A stretch of DNA of 22,693 nt from Acidimicrobiales bacterium (lineage in GTDB: Bacteria > Actinomycetota > Acidimicrobiia > Acidimicrobiales > JABEUL01). The notes below the pieces were generated by a model that saw only the letters and a program-made list of their open reading frames with translations, made no database searches and was not told where the DNA came from. Where the stretch lies: the NCBI GenBank assembly GCA_013044465.1, contig JABEUL010000031.1, positions 1-22,693 on the forward strand, in the 5' to 3' direction. The translations under genes and the position numbers were made by a program. The stretch's first letter is position 1. Every line of letters starts with the position of its first letter. This document shows, one piece after another, positions 15,534 through 22,693 of the stretch.

Positions 15534-17950
15534 TCTCGATCGTCCGCCTTTAAGTTTGCTTCAAATGCGTCTTCAAAAGATACTCGCTCGATTGACCCGC
15601 CAGAATGATTTCTCTCCCGACCACCATTTCTGTCTCCACGGTCTCCACGGTCTCCACGGTCTCCACGGTCTCCACGGTCTCCACGGTCTCCACGGTCTCC
15701 GCGGTCTCCGCGCTGTGTCCTTTCACGTGGACCTCTTGAACTACGCTCAGATGACCTGTCTCTTCTGGCAGAAGGATCTTCAACTGGCTGATCAGGATAG
15801 GAAAGTGAGATCTTTCCAGCCGAGTCAATGTCATCAACTCTAACTTCAACTTCTTGACCTACTTCTAGAACGTCTTCTACTCTAGATACTCTCTCGCCCC
15901 GACCTAACTTAGATATGTGCAGAAGCCCATCTCTGCCCGGAAGAATATTTATGAAAGCACCAAATTTAGTTGTGCTGACAACCTTGCCGACGTATATCTC
16001 TCCAACTTCAGCTGAAGGTGGGTCAAGTATCACAGCAATCTGAGACCTTGCATCTTCTACTGCAGATGAATCCTTTCCACCTATCGTCACAATTCCTTCA
16101 TTGCCGTTGTCATCGATTGTGATATCTACGCCAGTTGTCTGCTGCAGAGCATTGATAGTTTTGCCTTTCGGACCGATTACTTCGCCGATCTTGTCAGCTG
16201 GGATCTTAAAGGTAATTATCTTCGGAGCTCCGGCTCTAACTTGATCTCTCGGAGTATCGATTGCAGCCTTCATGACTTCCAAGATTTGCAGCCTTGCATC
16301 TTTGGCCTGAGATAAGGCCTTGGCCAATACTTCAGCAGGAAGTCCGTCAATCTTCGTATCTAGCTGAAGCGCCGTTACAACATCTGCGGTTCCTGCTACT
16401 TTGAAATCCATATCCCCAAATGCATCTTCATCGCCCAGAATGTCTGTCAAAGTCACATATTTGCCCTCTGCGTAAACAAGTCCCATGGCAATGCCAGCAA
16501 CTGGCTCCTTAATAGGAACTCCTGCATCCATGAGAGAAAGTGTGGAACCACAAACTGAAGCCATGGAGGTGGAGCCATTTGAAGCTAATACATCTGACAC
16601 CAACCGAAGAGTGTATGGGAATTCATCAACGGGTGGAATAACTGGAAGAAGTGCTCTTTCGGCGAGAAGTCCGTGTCCTATCTCTCTCCTCTTAGGTCCA
16701 CGCATAAATCCGGTTTCACCGGTTGAAAATGGTGGGAAGTTGTAATGGTGCATGTAGCGCTTGGAATCCTCGGTGGTAATGGAATCAAGCAGCTGATTCA
16801 TGCGAGGCATTCCCAATGTAGTGACATTGAGGACCTGAGTCTCACCTCTTTGGAACAGCGCGGATCCATGTGCGGTTGGAATCAGTCCAACTTCAGCACT
16901 AAGCGGCCTGATGTCGTTAATTCCCCTCCCATCAATTCTCTGACCTTGTTCAACAATACGTTTTCTAACGAGTTTTTTAGTTAACGACTTTACAGCCGCT
17001 TTTATCTCATTTTCTCGCTCGCTAAAGGTCTCGCTTAGTTGAGCCATTACTTTTACTCCGGCAGATTCAAGAGCCTCTTTCCGTTCTGATTTTGAGACTA
17101 TGGAGATGGCCGCATTTATTGCATCGCTTCCTTGGGTCTCGACTTCTGCCATGATGTCGTCGCCGTAGCCCCGTGCCAGTGGAAACTCCCCTTGCACTTT
17201 CCTGCCGGCTTTTTTCACCAATTCGCTCTGCAGGTGAATGGACTCTAAAATCCACTGTTTTGCCTCTTCAAGTCCATTTGCAATAACTTCTTCGGTTACT
17301 TTTGGAGCGCCGTCAGCAAATAAATTAAAGGCCTTTTCAGTGCCACCTGCTTCAACCATCATGATTGCAACGTCACTAGGCCCATCTCCGACTTGGCGCC
17401 CTGCTACAACCATTTCAAAAGTAGACTCATCTCCTTCTTGGAATGTAGCATGTGGAATCCATTTACCTTCTTTCGAGTAGGCAACTCGGACAGCACCAAT
17501 CGGACCTTCAAAGGGAATCCCAGAAACCATGAGAGCAGCTGAGGCCGTATTGATAGCCAATACGTCATGGGGGTTTTCTTGGTCGGCACCAAAAATCGTT
17601 CCAACAACATGAACTTCATTTCTAAATCCGTCCGGGAATGAAGGTCTAAGGGGTCGATCAATAAGACGACATGTCAGTATTGCCTGATCCGTAGCTCTTC
17701 CTTCACGCCGGAAAAATGAACCAGGAATCTTGCCGGCGGCATACATTCTTTCTTCGATATCAACTGTGAGTGGAAAAAAATCCGTACCTTCTTTGACGTT
17801 TTTAGCCGCAGTAGCAGTGACGAGAATAACTGTGTCGCCAATTCGACCCAGAACAGCACCGTCAGCAAGTAATGCTAGCTTTCCTGTCTCAAAAGACAAT
17901 GTGTGGTTAGTGCCTGAGATAGGCGCTGTGACATTTATGGCATCTGCCAT
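15530..17950 (-). CDS. pnp: Polyribonucleotide nucleotidyltransferase (PNPase) with RGD-repeat tail
   Basis: Phosphorolytic 3'-5' exoribonuclease of mRNA decay. The 806 residues contain RNase PH domain 1 (about 10-145, with FFRREGRATDQAILTCRLIDRPLRP) and the helical linker domain. RNase PH domain 2 follows (about 330-550, with RRIEIGHG-like PKRREIGHGLLAERALLP and the GTADVVTALQLDTK segment). The KH domain has GPKG near 593-596, and the S1 domain runs about 646-718. The tail (719-806) is rich in Arg, Gly, Asp and Ser and includes nine RGD repeats (747-773). The ATG at 17950 has GGAGG 9 nt upstream. It lies 61 nt after rpsO with a strong hairpin between them, and overlaps the M16 gene by 4 nt. 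Confidence 0.97.
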   Translation of the reverse strand: MADAINVTAPISGTNHTLSFETGKLALLADGAVLGRIGDTVILVTATAAKNVKEGTDFFPLTVDIEERMYAAGKIPGSFFRREGRATDQAILTCRLIDRPLRPSFPDGFRNEVHVVGTIFGADQENPHDVLAINTASAALMVSGIPFEGPIGAVRVAYSKEGKWIPHATFQEGDESTFEMVVAGRQVGDGPSDVAIMMVEAGGTEKAFNLFADGAPKVTEEVIANGLEEAKQWILESIHLQSELVKKAGRKVQGEFPLARGYGDDIMAEVETQGSDAINAAISIVSKSERKEALESAGVKVMAQLSETFSERENEIKAAVKSLTKKLVRKRIVEQGQRIDGRGINDIRPLSAEVGLIPTAHGSALFQRGETQVLNVTTLGMPRMNQLLDSITTEDSKRYMHHYNFPPFSTGETGFMRGPKRREIGHGLLAERALLPVIPPVDEFPYTLRLVSDVLASNGSTSMASVCGSTLSLMDAGVPIKEPVAGIAMGLVYAEGKYVTLTDILGDEDAFGDMDFKVAGTADVVTALQLDTKIDGLPAEVLAKALSQAKDARLQILEVMKAAIDTPRDQVRAGAPKIITFKIPADKIGEVIGPKGKTINALQQTTGVDITIDDNGNEGIVTIGGKDSSAVEDARSQIAVILDPPSAEVGEIYVGKVVSTTKFGAFINILPGRDGLLHISKLGRGERVSRVEDVLEVGQEVEVRVDDIDSAGKISLSYPDQPVEDPSARRDRSSERSSRGPRERTQRGDRGDRGDRGDRGDRGDRGDRGDRGDRNGGRERNHSGGSIERVSFEDAFEANLKADDRD
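15632..15712 (-). repeat. Nine-copy 9-bp minisatellite encoding RGD repeats in PNPase
   Basis: The plus-strand unit GTCTCCACG is repeated seven times (15632-15694), followed by two copies of GTCTCCGCG (15695-15712), with no interruption. In the pnp frame each unit reads Arg-Gly-Asp. Because the unit is three codons, gain or loss of copies keeps the frame. Near-identity at DNA level points to recent slippage or unequal recombination. Confidence 0.95.
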
Positions 17951-17981
17951 GAGAGATTTCCTCCGTCCGTATTCACACCGC

Positions 17982-17999
17982 CTCGACGACCCCGTCGAG
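17982..17999 (-). promoter_or_regulatory. rpsO-pnp intergenic RNA hairpin (likely processing or stability element)
   Basis: CTCGACG, four bases, CGTCGAG is a perfect 7-bp GC-rich stem in the 61-nt gap between rpsO and pnp. On the minus strand the stem is followed by GCGGTG, not by U residues, so it is not a classic terminator. A hairpin at this place is known from E. coli and Streptomyces, where RNase III cleavage processes the rpsO-pnp transcript and controls pnp. The hairpin is seen; the RNase III role here is by analogy. Confidence 0.6.
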
Positions 18000-18011
18000 T
18001 GCGGGCACAGA

Positions 18012-18269
18012 TCAGCGGCGTATACCCAACCGGGCGATTATTTCCCGGTATCGCGCAACATCATTATCGCGCAGGTAATCAAGTAATCGCCGCCGCTTCC
18101 CAATAAGTTTCATTAGGCCGCGACGAGTATGGTGATCTCCTTTGTGCACCTTCAAATGCTCAGTGAGGTAGTTAATACGATTAGATAAAATCGCAATTTG
18201 CACCTCAGGAGAGCCCGTATCGGTGTCATGGAGTCTGTATTGAGCGATGGTCGCCGTTTTGTCTGTCAT
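18012..18269 (-). CDS. rpsO: 30S ribosomal protein S15
   Basis: Primary 16S rRNA-binding protein of the small subunit. The 85 residues include the family signature region DTGSPEVQIAILSNRINYLTEHLKVHKGDHHTRRGLMKLIGKRRRLLDYL. It is a few residues shorter than the usual 88-89, the difference being at the N-terminus. The ATG at 18269 has no Shine-Dalgarno. A TGATACAGT extended -10 lies 11 nt upstream (18281-18289), so a short-leader or leaderless transcript is possible in addition to read-through from pgeF 45 nt away. pnp lies downstream, as in most bacteria. Confidence 0.96.
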   Translation of the reverse strand: MTDKTATIAQYRLHDTDTGSPEVQIAILSNRINYLTEHLKVHKGDHHTRRGLMKLIGKRRRLLDYLRDNDVARYREIIARLGIRR

Positions 18270-18280
18270 GTGCGTTCAAA

Positions 18281-18289
18281 ACTGTATCA
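18281..18289 (-). promoter_or_regulatory. Candidate extended -10 promoter of rpsO
   Basis: The minus strand reads TGATACAGT: a TGn extension followed by TACAGT (four of six matches to TATAAT). The distance to the rpsO ATG is 11 nt, giving a predicted leader of about 4-5 nt. No convincing -35 is visible, which an extended -10 can tolerate. The absence of a Shine-Dalgarno before rpsO agrees with this, but the match is modest. Confidence 0.35.
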
Positions 18290-18314
18290 GAAATTCACCA
18301 CAACTGGGAACATT

Positions 18315-19007
18315 TCAAGATTTCAAGAAACCCACAATAGCTTGGCGTTCGCTGGCCCGGTCCCTCCTCCAGGAGAATAAGTCCTGGTCGCAAGCTGTAC
18401 AGCGATCTGACTTGTAGACAATATCTACATGTGCTCGAGACATCTGTATTTCAATAGCTTTCTTTAAATCAAGAGAGATTTTCCCTTGATCGGTTAATCC
18501 ACCCACTTTGGCATTAATTTGAATTTCAATACGTTTTAGGTCATCTGATGAAAACTCATAACAGCATCTTCCAATACTGTAGCCAATAACTCCGTAAATA
18601 TCCGTTGCTCCAAGCTGCCGCATAGAATCTGCAAGATTGCCTACAATATTTGACACAAGTCCTCGCCATCCACAGTGCGCCACCCCGAATATCCCTTCCC
18701 TGCTGGCAAATCCTAAAATCCCGCAGTCCGCACCAAAAACCGCTATTGGATGCGTAAATTCCCCACAAACAATGCCATCGGCACTTTTGAGATCGACCGG
18801 ATTAATTGGGAGGGGCGGCAAAAGAATTGGATCTACCGAGTAGATTTCTCCTCCATGAACCTGGTTAGCCGTGAGCCAAGGAGATCCTGTTAGTTTTTTT
18901 CTAGCTTCCAAGCCTTTTTGGCCGGAACTATGGCCTAAGTCACCATCTATTGAATCAGTAAGTATAAAACAGATATCAGTTTTATTAATATCTACCAGTT
19001 CAGCCAA
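18315..19007 (-). CDS. pgeF: PgeF/YfiH family protein (laccase-domain polyphenol oxidase / purine nucleoside phosphorylase)
   Basis: A 230-residue YfiH/YlmD (DUF152, Cu-oxidase_4) protein. Family members are zinc enzymes with purine nucleoside phosphorylase and adenosine deaminase activity, and E. coli YfiH edits a peptidoglycan precursor. Expected metal ligands are present: H51 in NQVHGGE, C95 in GADCG and H111 in AHCGWRG. A conserved Cys pair (148-149) and the C-terminal CxxC...FSWRRD...RQ segment also match. The Cys-to-His spacing is one residue shorter than in typical members, and the usual HAGWRG reads HCGWRG. It starts at TTG 19007, 21 nt after ftsZ. No Shine-Dalgarno is visible and no downstream ATG lies before the core, so the exact start is uncertain. 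The position after ftsZ is common in Actinobacteria. Confidence 0.88.
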   Translation of the reverse strand: MAELVDINKTDICFILTDSIDGDLGHSSGQKGLEARKKLTGSPWLTANQVHGGEIYSVDPILLPPLPINPVDLKSADGIVCGEFTHPIAVFGADCGILGFASREGIFGVAHCGWRGLVSNIVGNLADSMRQLGATDIYGVIGYSIGRCCYEFSSDDLKRIEIQINAKVGGLTDQGKISLDLKKAIEIQMSRAHVDIVYKSDRCTACDQDLFSWRRDRASERQAIVGFLKS

Positions 19008-19028
19008 GGCAATGTTGACAGATCTGAA

Positions 19029-20132
19029 CTACTTCAAAAACGAAGGTACGTCGAAGTCGTCATCACCCAAGTCGATCTCATCAGAAGATGTATGCAAAAG
19101 TCCGTCTTGCTCTTCTTGATCACCCAACCCATCAAAAAGACCTAAGCCCGATGTTGGAGCGACCTTAGGCTTTGGGTCTTCCCAGCGATCGAATCCTGCT
19201 GCAATTACGGTAATTCTAACTCTGTCACCTAGTTCAGGGTCAATGACGTTGCCAAAAATAATGTTCGCATCTGGATGAGCAACACTTTGAATTACTTGTG
19301 CGGCCTCGGTTAATTCCAATAAACCGAGATCTGAACTCCCGGCGATATTTAGAAGAACTCCTTTGGCTCCCTCAATCGAGGCCTCAAGAAGAGGTGAGGT
19401 AATTGCATGTCTTGCAGCATTTACGGCTCTTCCTTCTCCACTTGCTACGCCAATTCCCATTATGGCAGTACCCGCATTAGCCATAATCGCTCTTATGTCG
19501 GCAAAGTCAGTATTTACAAGCCCAGGTACTGTAATTAAATCACTAATTCCCTGCACACCTTGGAGGAGAATCTCGTCTGCCATCTTGAAAGCTTCCTCAA
19601 CTGTTGTCTGAGCAGTCGATACTCCTAAAAGCCTTTCGTTTGGAATAACAATCAACGTGTCAACTTTTTCCTTGAGCTTCTGAATGCCAGTTTCAGCTTG
19701 AACAGCCCGCCTGCGACCTTCGAAAGCAAAAGGTCGGGTCACTACGCCAATTGTTAAGGCGCCGACCTCTCTGGCAATCTCAGCCACCACGGGGGCAGCT
19801 CCAGTTCCAGTGCCACCGCCCTCGCCTGCTGTAACAAATACTAAATCAGTACCTCTTAAGAGATCTTTAAGTTCCTCAACGTGTTCCTCGGCTGCTTGAC
19901 GACCGACTTCTGGATCGCTTCCAGCTCCTAGTCCACGGGTAAGCTTCCGGCCAATGTCTAACTTGACATCGGCGTCGCTCATTAGAAGTGCTTGTGCATC
20001 GGTATTTACCCCAATGAACTCAACGCCGGAAAGCGTCGCGCCAATCATCCGATTGACCGCGTTTACGCCTCCTCCGCCCACTCCTACTACTTTTATTACT
20101 GCAATGAAATTTTGTGACCCGGTCATGGCCAT
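19029..20132 (-). CDS. ftsZ: Cell division protein FtsZ
   Basis: Tubulin-like GTPase that forms the Z-ring at mid-cell. The 367 residues show the N-terminal VVGVGGGGVNAVNRM loop (15-29) and the tubulin signature GGGTGTG (105-111). The T7 loop NTDFADIRAIM lies near 206-216. The linker is short and acidic, and the C-terminal peptide DDDFDVPSFLK (357-367) is the docking site for SepF-type partners in Actinobacteria. The ATG at 20132 is preceded by AGGAGG at 11 nt; a second ATG two codons later would be 17 nt away and is less likely. It follows ftsQ by 51 nt. No ftsA is present, as expected for Actinobacteria, and no sepF follows. Confidence 0.98.
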   Translation of the reverse strand: MAMTGSQNFIAVIKVVGVGGGGVNAVNRMIGATLSGVEFIGVNTDAQALLMSDADVKLDIGRKLTRGLGAGSDPEVGRQAAEEHVEELKDLLRGTDLVFVTAGEGGGTGTGAAPVVAEIAREVGALTIGVVTRPFAFEGRRRAVQAETGIQKLKEKVDTLIVIPNERLLGVSTAQTTVEEAFKMADEILLQGVQGISDLITVPGLVNTDFADIRAIMANAGTAIMGIGVASGEGRAVNAARHAITSPLLEASIEGAKGVLLNIAGSSDLGLLELTEAAQVIQSVAHPDANIIFGNVIDPELGDRVRITVIAAGFDRWEDPKPKVAPTSGLGLFDGLGDQEEQDGLLHTSSDEIDLGDDDFDVPSFLK

Positions 20133-20183
20133 CGCTTTTAAGGCCTCCTATTACCAGCTACACCGCCGACTTCATTAATTAAC

Positions 20184-21137
20184 TTAGCCGACTTTGGTGG
20201 AGGTGTTTTTATTGTTCCCTGAAGATATTACGGGAGACTCCGGTACCGATACATCGACCGTTTGACCCGCCGTCAGGGGCACCTGTGAAACTATCGCAGC
20301 TGCAGTAGCAATCTTACTGCCTAAATCCGACCCCGCGCCAAGATCTATCGAACCAAAGGGATTTAAGGCAATTATTATGTCTCCAGACCCATTTATTTGG
20401 ACATAATTGGTCATTTCCTTCATAGAAGAAGGTAACAGGGTAATTGCATCAAGAGCACCTAGGAGCGACGGAGAGAGAAAACTCCCGGGAGGACCAATTT
20501 TACCTTGAGCAAAAAGCTCCACAAGATTAGCTGGTTTGGTAGAACTTACTCCTAATACTCGGCCATTGTTGTCGACTATTGCGTAACTCCCTGCCTGAGA
20601 ACCAATGGTCAGATATGCTACGGGATTTCGCTCAACAACTTTCACATTAATGGAATCCGGCCAAACTTTCTCGACTTGGGAAGTATTTACCCACGGAAGG
20701 GCATCAATTTCTTGCACTAATGCCTGAGAATTGATGGAGATTAGCTGTGGCTTCGAATCAAGACCTGTCAGAGATAAAATCTGAGTTTTAGATTCATGGT
20801 AATTTCCACTTATATTTACCGAATTCGCTGCAGTAATCGGAGAAAAGAAGATTGCAGATAAAATGCCAATGAATGCAAGAGTTGCCAACAATACGCTAAA
20901 ACGCCGTAATCTCTTGCGCCCCTGATCTCTTATTACTTCTATTCTTCGCTCTTTGATCTTTGGATGTATCGCAACTTTTGATCGACTTGAAGTCTTTCTC
21001 TGGAATTTGTTTGGGATCGTGTTTAAAGTTTTCTTTGAATTTCGAGAGCCAGCCATGGGGTCATTCCTTTTCGGTTTGAATTTTCCCAGCAACATTGCTT
21101 TCTTGCTCTTCTTTGGTTTAGTGATAACAGGTGACAA
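20184..21137 (-). CDS. ftsQ: Cell division protein FtsQ (POTRA domain)
   Basis: Bitopic divisome protein. Of its 317 residues the first 79 are a basic cytoplasmic tail, about 80-100 form one membrane helix, and about 102-172 are the POTRA domain (VNISGNYHESKTQILSLTG...LPWVNTSQVEKVWPDSINVKVVERNPVAYL). A FtsQ-specific beta domain continues to about residue 300, ending in a Ser/Asn/Thr-rich tail. The start is TTG 21137, supported by a perfect AGGAGG 6 nt upstream. The next ATG (codon 15) lacks a good site. It lies 10 nt after murB and 51 nt before ftsZ, in the standard murC-murB-ftsQ-ftsZ order. Confidence 0.94.
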   Translation of the reverse strand: MSPVITKPKKSKKAMLLGKFKPKRNDPMAGSRNSKKTLNTIPNKFQRKTSSRSKVAIHPKIKERRIEVIRDQGRKRLRRFSVLLATLAFIGILSAIFFSPITAANSVNISGNYHESKTQILSLTGLDSKPQLISINSQALVQEIDALPWVNTSQVEKVWPDSINVKVVERNPVAYLTIGSQAGSYAIVDNNGRVLGVSSTKPANLVELFAQGKIGPPGSFLSPSLLGALDAITLLPSSMKEMTNYVQINGSGDIIIALNPFGSIDLGAGSDLGSKIATAAAIVSQVPLTAGQTVDVSVPESPVISSGNNKNTSTKVG

Positions 21138-21147
21138 AATATTCCTC

Positions 21148-22125
21148 CTAATTTCCCCTAAAACCTAACAAGCGAAGCTCTGGTTGTAGCTCAATTCCAA
21201 ATTTGATCAAGACTCTTTCTTTAACGAATTCGATTAGCGAAAACACGTCATTAGCACTTCCCCTAGGATCGGCCTGTATGAAATTGGCATGCTTGGTTGA
21301 GACCTGAGCACCTCCAAGTCGAAAACCCTTTAAATTACACTCCTCAATCAATCTCCCGGCTGAATCGCCCAGAGGGTTCACAAAAACAGATCCGGCATTT
21401 TGACCTCCGGGCTGATTAGCTCGGCGCCATTTAACAATCTCTGAAATCAAATTTGCACTTTCCCTTGGATCACCGATTGAAACTCTATGTATTACTTGGG
21501 TTATAACTTGAGAGTTAGTTAAAGCAGAACTTCTGTACCCAAGCCTAAGTTCATCGGCCATGAACCGACTACTTGAGTGTTCTTCAAAGTCAAAAATATT
21601 GGCTTCGATCAGAGTATCCAAAGTAGTAGCTCCGTGCCCACCAGCATTGGTCGAAATTGCACCTCCACAAGTTCCTGGCACCCCGACGGCCCATTCCAGA
21701 CCAGTCCAGCCTGCGGCTGAACTTTTCCTAGCAAGTACAGGTAAAGGCGTAGCCCCTCCGCTTTTTATTAATTCCGGCTCACTGAAATCAACATATGAAA
21801 ACGGGGCTCCAAGGGAGATCACAACTCCTTTAAATCCATTATCTGAAACTAGTGTGTTGGAACCTGCTCCTAATACAAATGGCTGTAGTTCTGACTCACG
21901 AAGAAATTCGTCCACCAAAAAGAGGTCCTCTTCGCTGTGGGGTTCAACCATTAAAATGCATTTGCCACCTACCCTATAAGTTGTTTTGACTCCAATGGGC
22001 TCAAGAACTTTCAATCTGACTCCATGAGAAATTAGGTCTTTATATGAATCAAGATTCTCAACTTCTTTGGCCATGACTTTAAGATCACCAAAATCACGTG
22101 AATCCTCTTGATCCACCGGCATCAT
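21148..22125 (-). CDS. murB: UDP-N-acetylenolpyruvoylglucosamine reductase
   Basis: FAD enzyme that reduces UDP-GlcNAc-enolpyruvate to UDP-MurNAc with NADPH. The 325 residues contain TTYRVGG (48-54), the FAD-binding VLGAGSNTLVSD (84-95) and GVPGTCGGAISTNAGGHG (148-165). The conserved LGYRSS (Arg198), the catalytic serine S246 in NAGSVFVNP, GAQVSTKHANFI and the acidic LQPELRLLGF (E316) follow. This is a type I-like short MurB with an N-terminal extension of about 25 residues. The ATG at 22125 overlaps the murC TGA by 4 nt (ATGA), with GGGAGG 5 nt upstream; the next codon is also ATG and could serve. Confidence 0.97.
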   Translation of the reverse strand: MMPVDQEDSRDFGDLKVMAKEVENLDSYKDLISHGVRLKVLEPIGVKTTYRVGGKCILMVEPHSEEDLFLVDEFLRESELQPFVLGAGSNTLVSDNGFKGVVISLGAPFSYVDFSEPELIKSGGATPLPVLARKSSAAGWTGLEWAVGVPGTCGGAISTNAGGHGATTLDTLIEANIFDFEEHSSSRFMADELRLGYRSSALTNSQVITQVIHRVSIGDPRESANLISEIVKWRRANQPGGQNAGSVFVNPLGDSAGRLIEECNLKGFRLGGAQVSTKHANFIQADPRGSANDVFSLIEFVKERVLIKFGIELQPELRLLGFRGN

Positions 22126-22693
22126 CTCTGCCTCCCATCCAAAAGGATTGATTGGATTCTGGATTTGATTTGGTCAGGAAGTGAAGTTAGATCTCCGGCT
22201 CCAAGGGTGATCAAAATGTCACCGCTCTTTAAAAGTTCAGATAATTTCTTGACAAGTTGCTCCCGCGATGGCTCGTAATATACTTCGAAATTTGGGTTAC
22301 TTTGTCTAATTGCTTCCACAATCATTGAGGCATTCACCCCAGGGAGTATCTTCTCACCTGCAGAATAAATATCTGTAACAAATAAGAAGTCAGAAGAGCA
22401 AAATGCGTCAGCAAATTCAAATGCCAAATCTCGGGTCCTGGTAAAGCGATGCGGTTGAAAAACCGCAACCAGTCGCGCTGGATTGAATAATCTAGCAGTT
22501 TCAAGAGTGGGCTTCACTTCGCCAGGAAGATGAGCATAATCATCAATAAAACCAATTCCGTTGACTGATCCTCTGGATTCAAACCGTCTGGGAACACCTC
22601 CAAATCGGCCGAGTGCATGTAGAAGCAAATCTTCACTAGCTCCTGCCATTTTGGCTCCAACAAAAGCAATCGCTAGGTTCTTAACATTATGGA
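22122..22693 (-). CDS. murC: UDP-N-acetylmuramate-L-alanine ligase, C-terminal part (5' partial)
   Basis: The frame is open to the window edge, so about 190 C-terminal residues are seen. The ATG at 22649 is internal: the residues before it (HNVKN) match the conserved G-x-HNVxN motif at the junction into the C-terminal Mur ligase domain. Other motifs are GGVPRRFE, IDDYAHLPGEV and VAVFQPHRFTRT, typical of MurC, plus DIYSAGE. MurC adds L-Ala to UDP-MurNAc using ATP. Most MurC proteins have DDYxHHP, but here the second His is Leu. It overlaps murB by 4 nt at the first position of the cluster seen here. Confidence 0.95.
   Translation of the reverse strand, partial: HNVKNLAIAFVGAKMAGASEDLLLHALGRFGGVPRRFESRGSVNGIGFIDDYAHLPGEVKPTLETARLFNPARLVAVFQPHRFTRTRDLAFEFADAFCSSDFLFVTDIYSAGEKILPGVNASMIVEAIRQSNPNFEVYYEPSREQLVKKLSELLKSGDILITLGAGDLTSLPDQIKSRIQSILLDGRQR

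Noticed and set aside
15632..15712. CRISPR-like short repeat array
   Set aside because: The units are 9 bp, contiguous, have no spacers and encode in-frame RGD.
15418..15843. Plus-strand frame rich in His-Gly-Leu repeats
   Set aside because: It is the reverse complement of the RGD minisatellite and M16/PNPase coding sequence, with no independent support.
18312..18327. Tandem ATTTCAAG duplication at the pgeF stop
   Set aside because: Two 8-bp copies only, partly inside the coding end; too small to claim a function.

Overview
The window looks like a chromosomal stretch from an actinobacterium of moderate to low GC (judged by eye, not computed). The main evidence is gene order. rpsO, pnp, an M16 peptidase and dapB lie in the order known from many Actinobacteria. 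The division cluster murC-murB-ftsQ-ftsZ-pgeF has no ftsA beside ftsZ, and FtsZ ends in an actinobacterial-type C-terminal peptide. A small two-helix membrane protein of a family I associate with Actinobacteria is also present. Acidimicrobiia or a related uncultured lineage is a reasonable guess but cannot be proved from this sequence.

Layout. Positions 1-4263 (+) hold the 3' part of one giant secreted or surface protein made of alternating IPT/TIG and DUF11-like modules, two seven-bladed YVTN-type beta-propellers and a PKD domain. Every other gene is on the minus strand, so this gene converges with them across a 369-bp gene-free junction. Read in the direction of transcription (high to low coordinate), the minus strand runs murC (partial), murB, ftsQ, ftsZ, pgeF, rpsO, pnp, M16 peptidase, fatty acid desaturase, dapB, hemW, a two-helix membrane protein, two ABC exporter half-subunits, a 543-bp gap, pyrD and pyrF.

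How the genes work together. MurC and MurB make UDP-MurNAc peptide precursors, FtsQ and FtsZ build the divisome, and PgeF is a metallo-enzyme linked to nucleoside/peptidoglycan housekeeping. S15 and PNPase form the classic ribosome/RNA-decay pair, with a strong hairpin between them. DapB feeds lysine/diaminopimelate and so cell wall synthesis. The ABC pair is best read as one heterodimeric exporter with one degenerate ATP site. PyrD and PyrF are consecutive pyrimidine-pathway steps.

The window is mostly core housekeeping, and I see no mobile element, CRISPR array, tRNA or rRNA, and no clearly new multi-gene system. The parts most worth a second look are: the modular surface protein with its fixed cysteine pairs; three palindromic sites at intergenic promoters or terminators (near 10480, 11140 and 14300); a desaturase with a probable leaderless, operator-controlled promoter inserted into the conserved M16-dapB neighbourhood; a nine-copy 9-bp minisatellite encoding RGD repeats in the PNPase tail; the use of TTG starts by about a third of the genes; and the joining of the division cluster directly to rpsO-pnp without sepF, yggS or divIVA.
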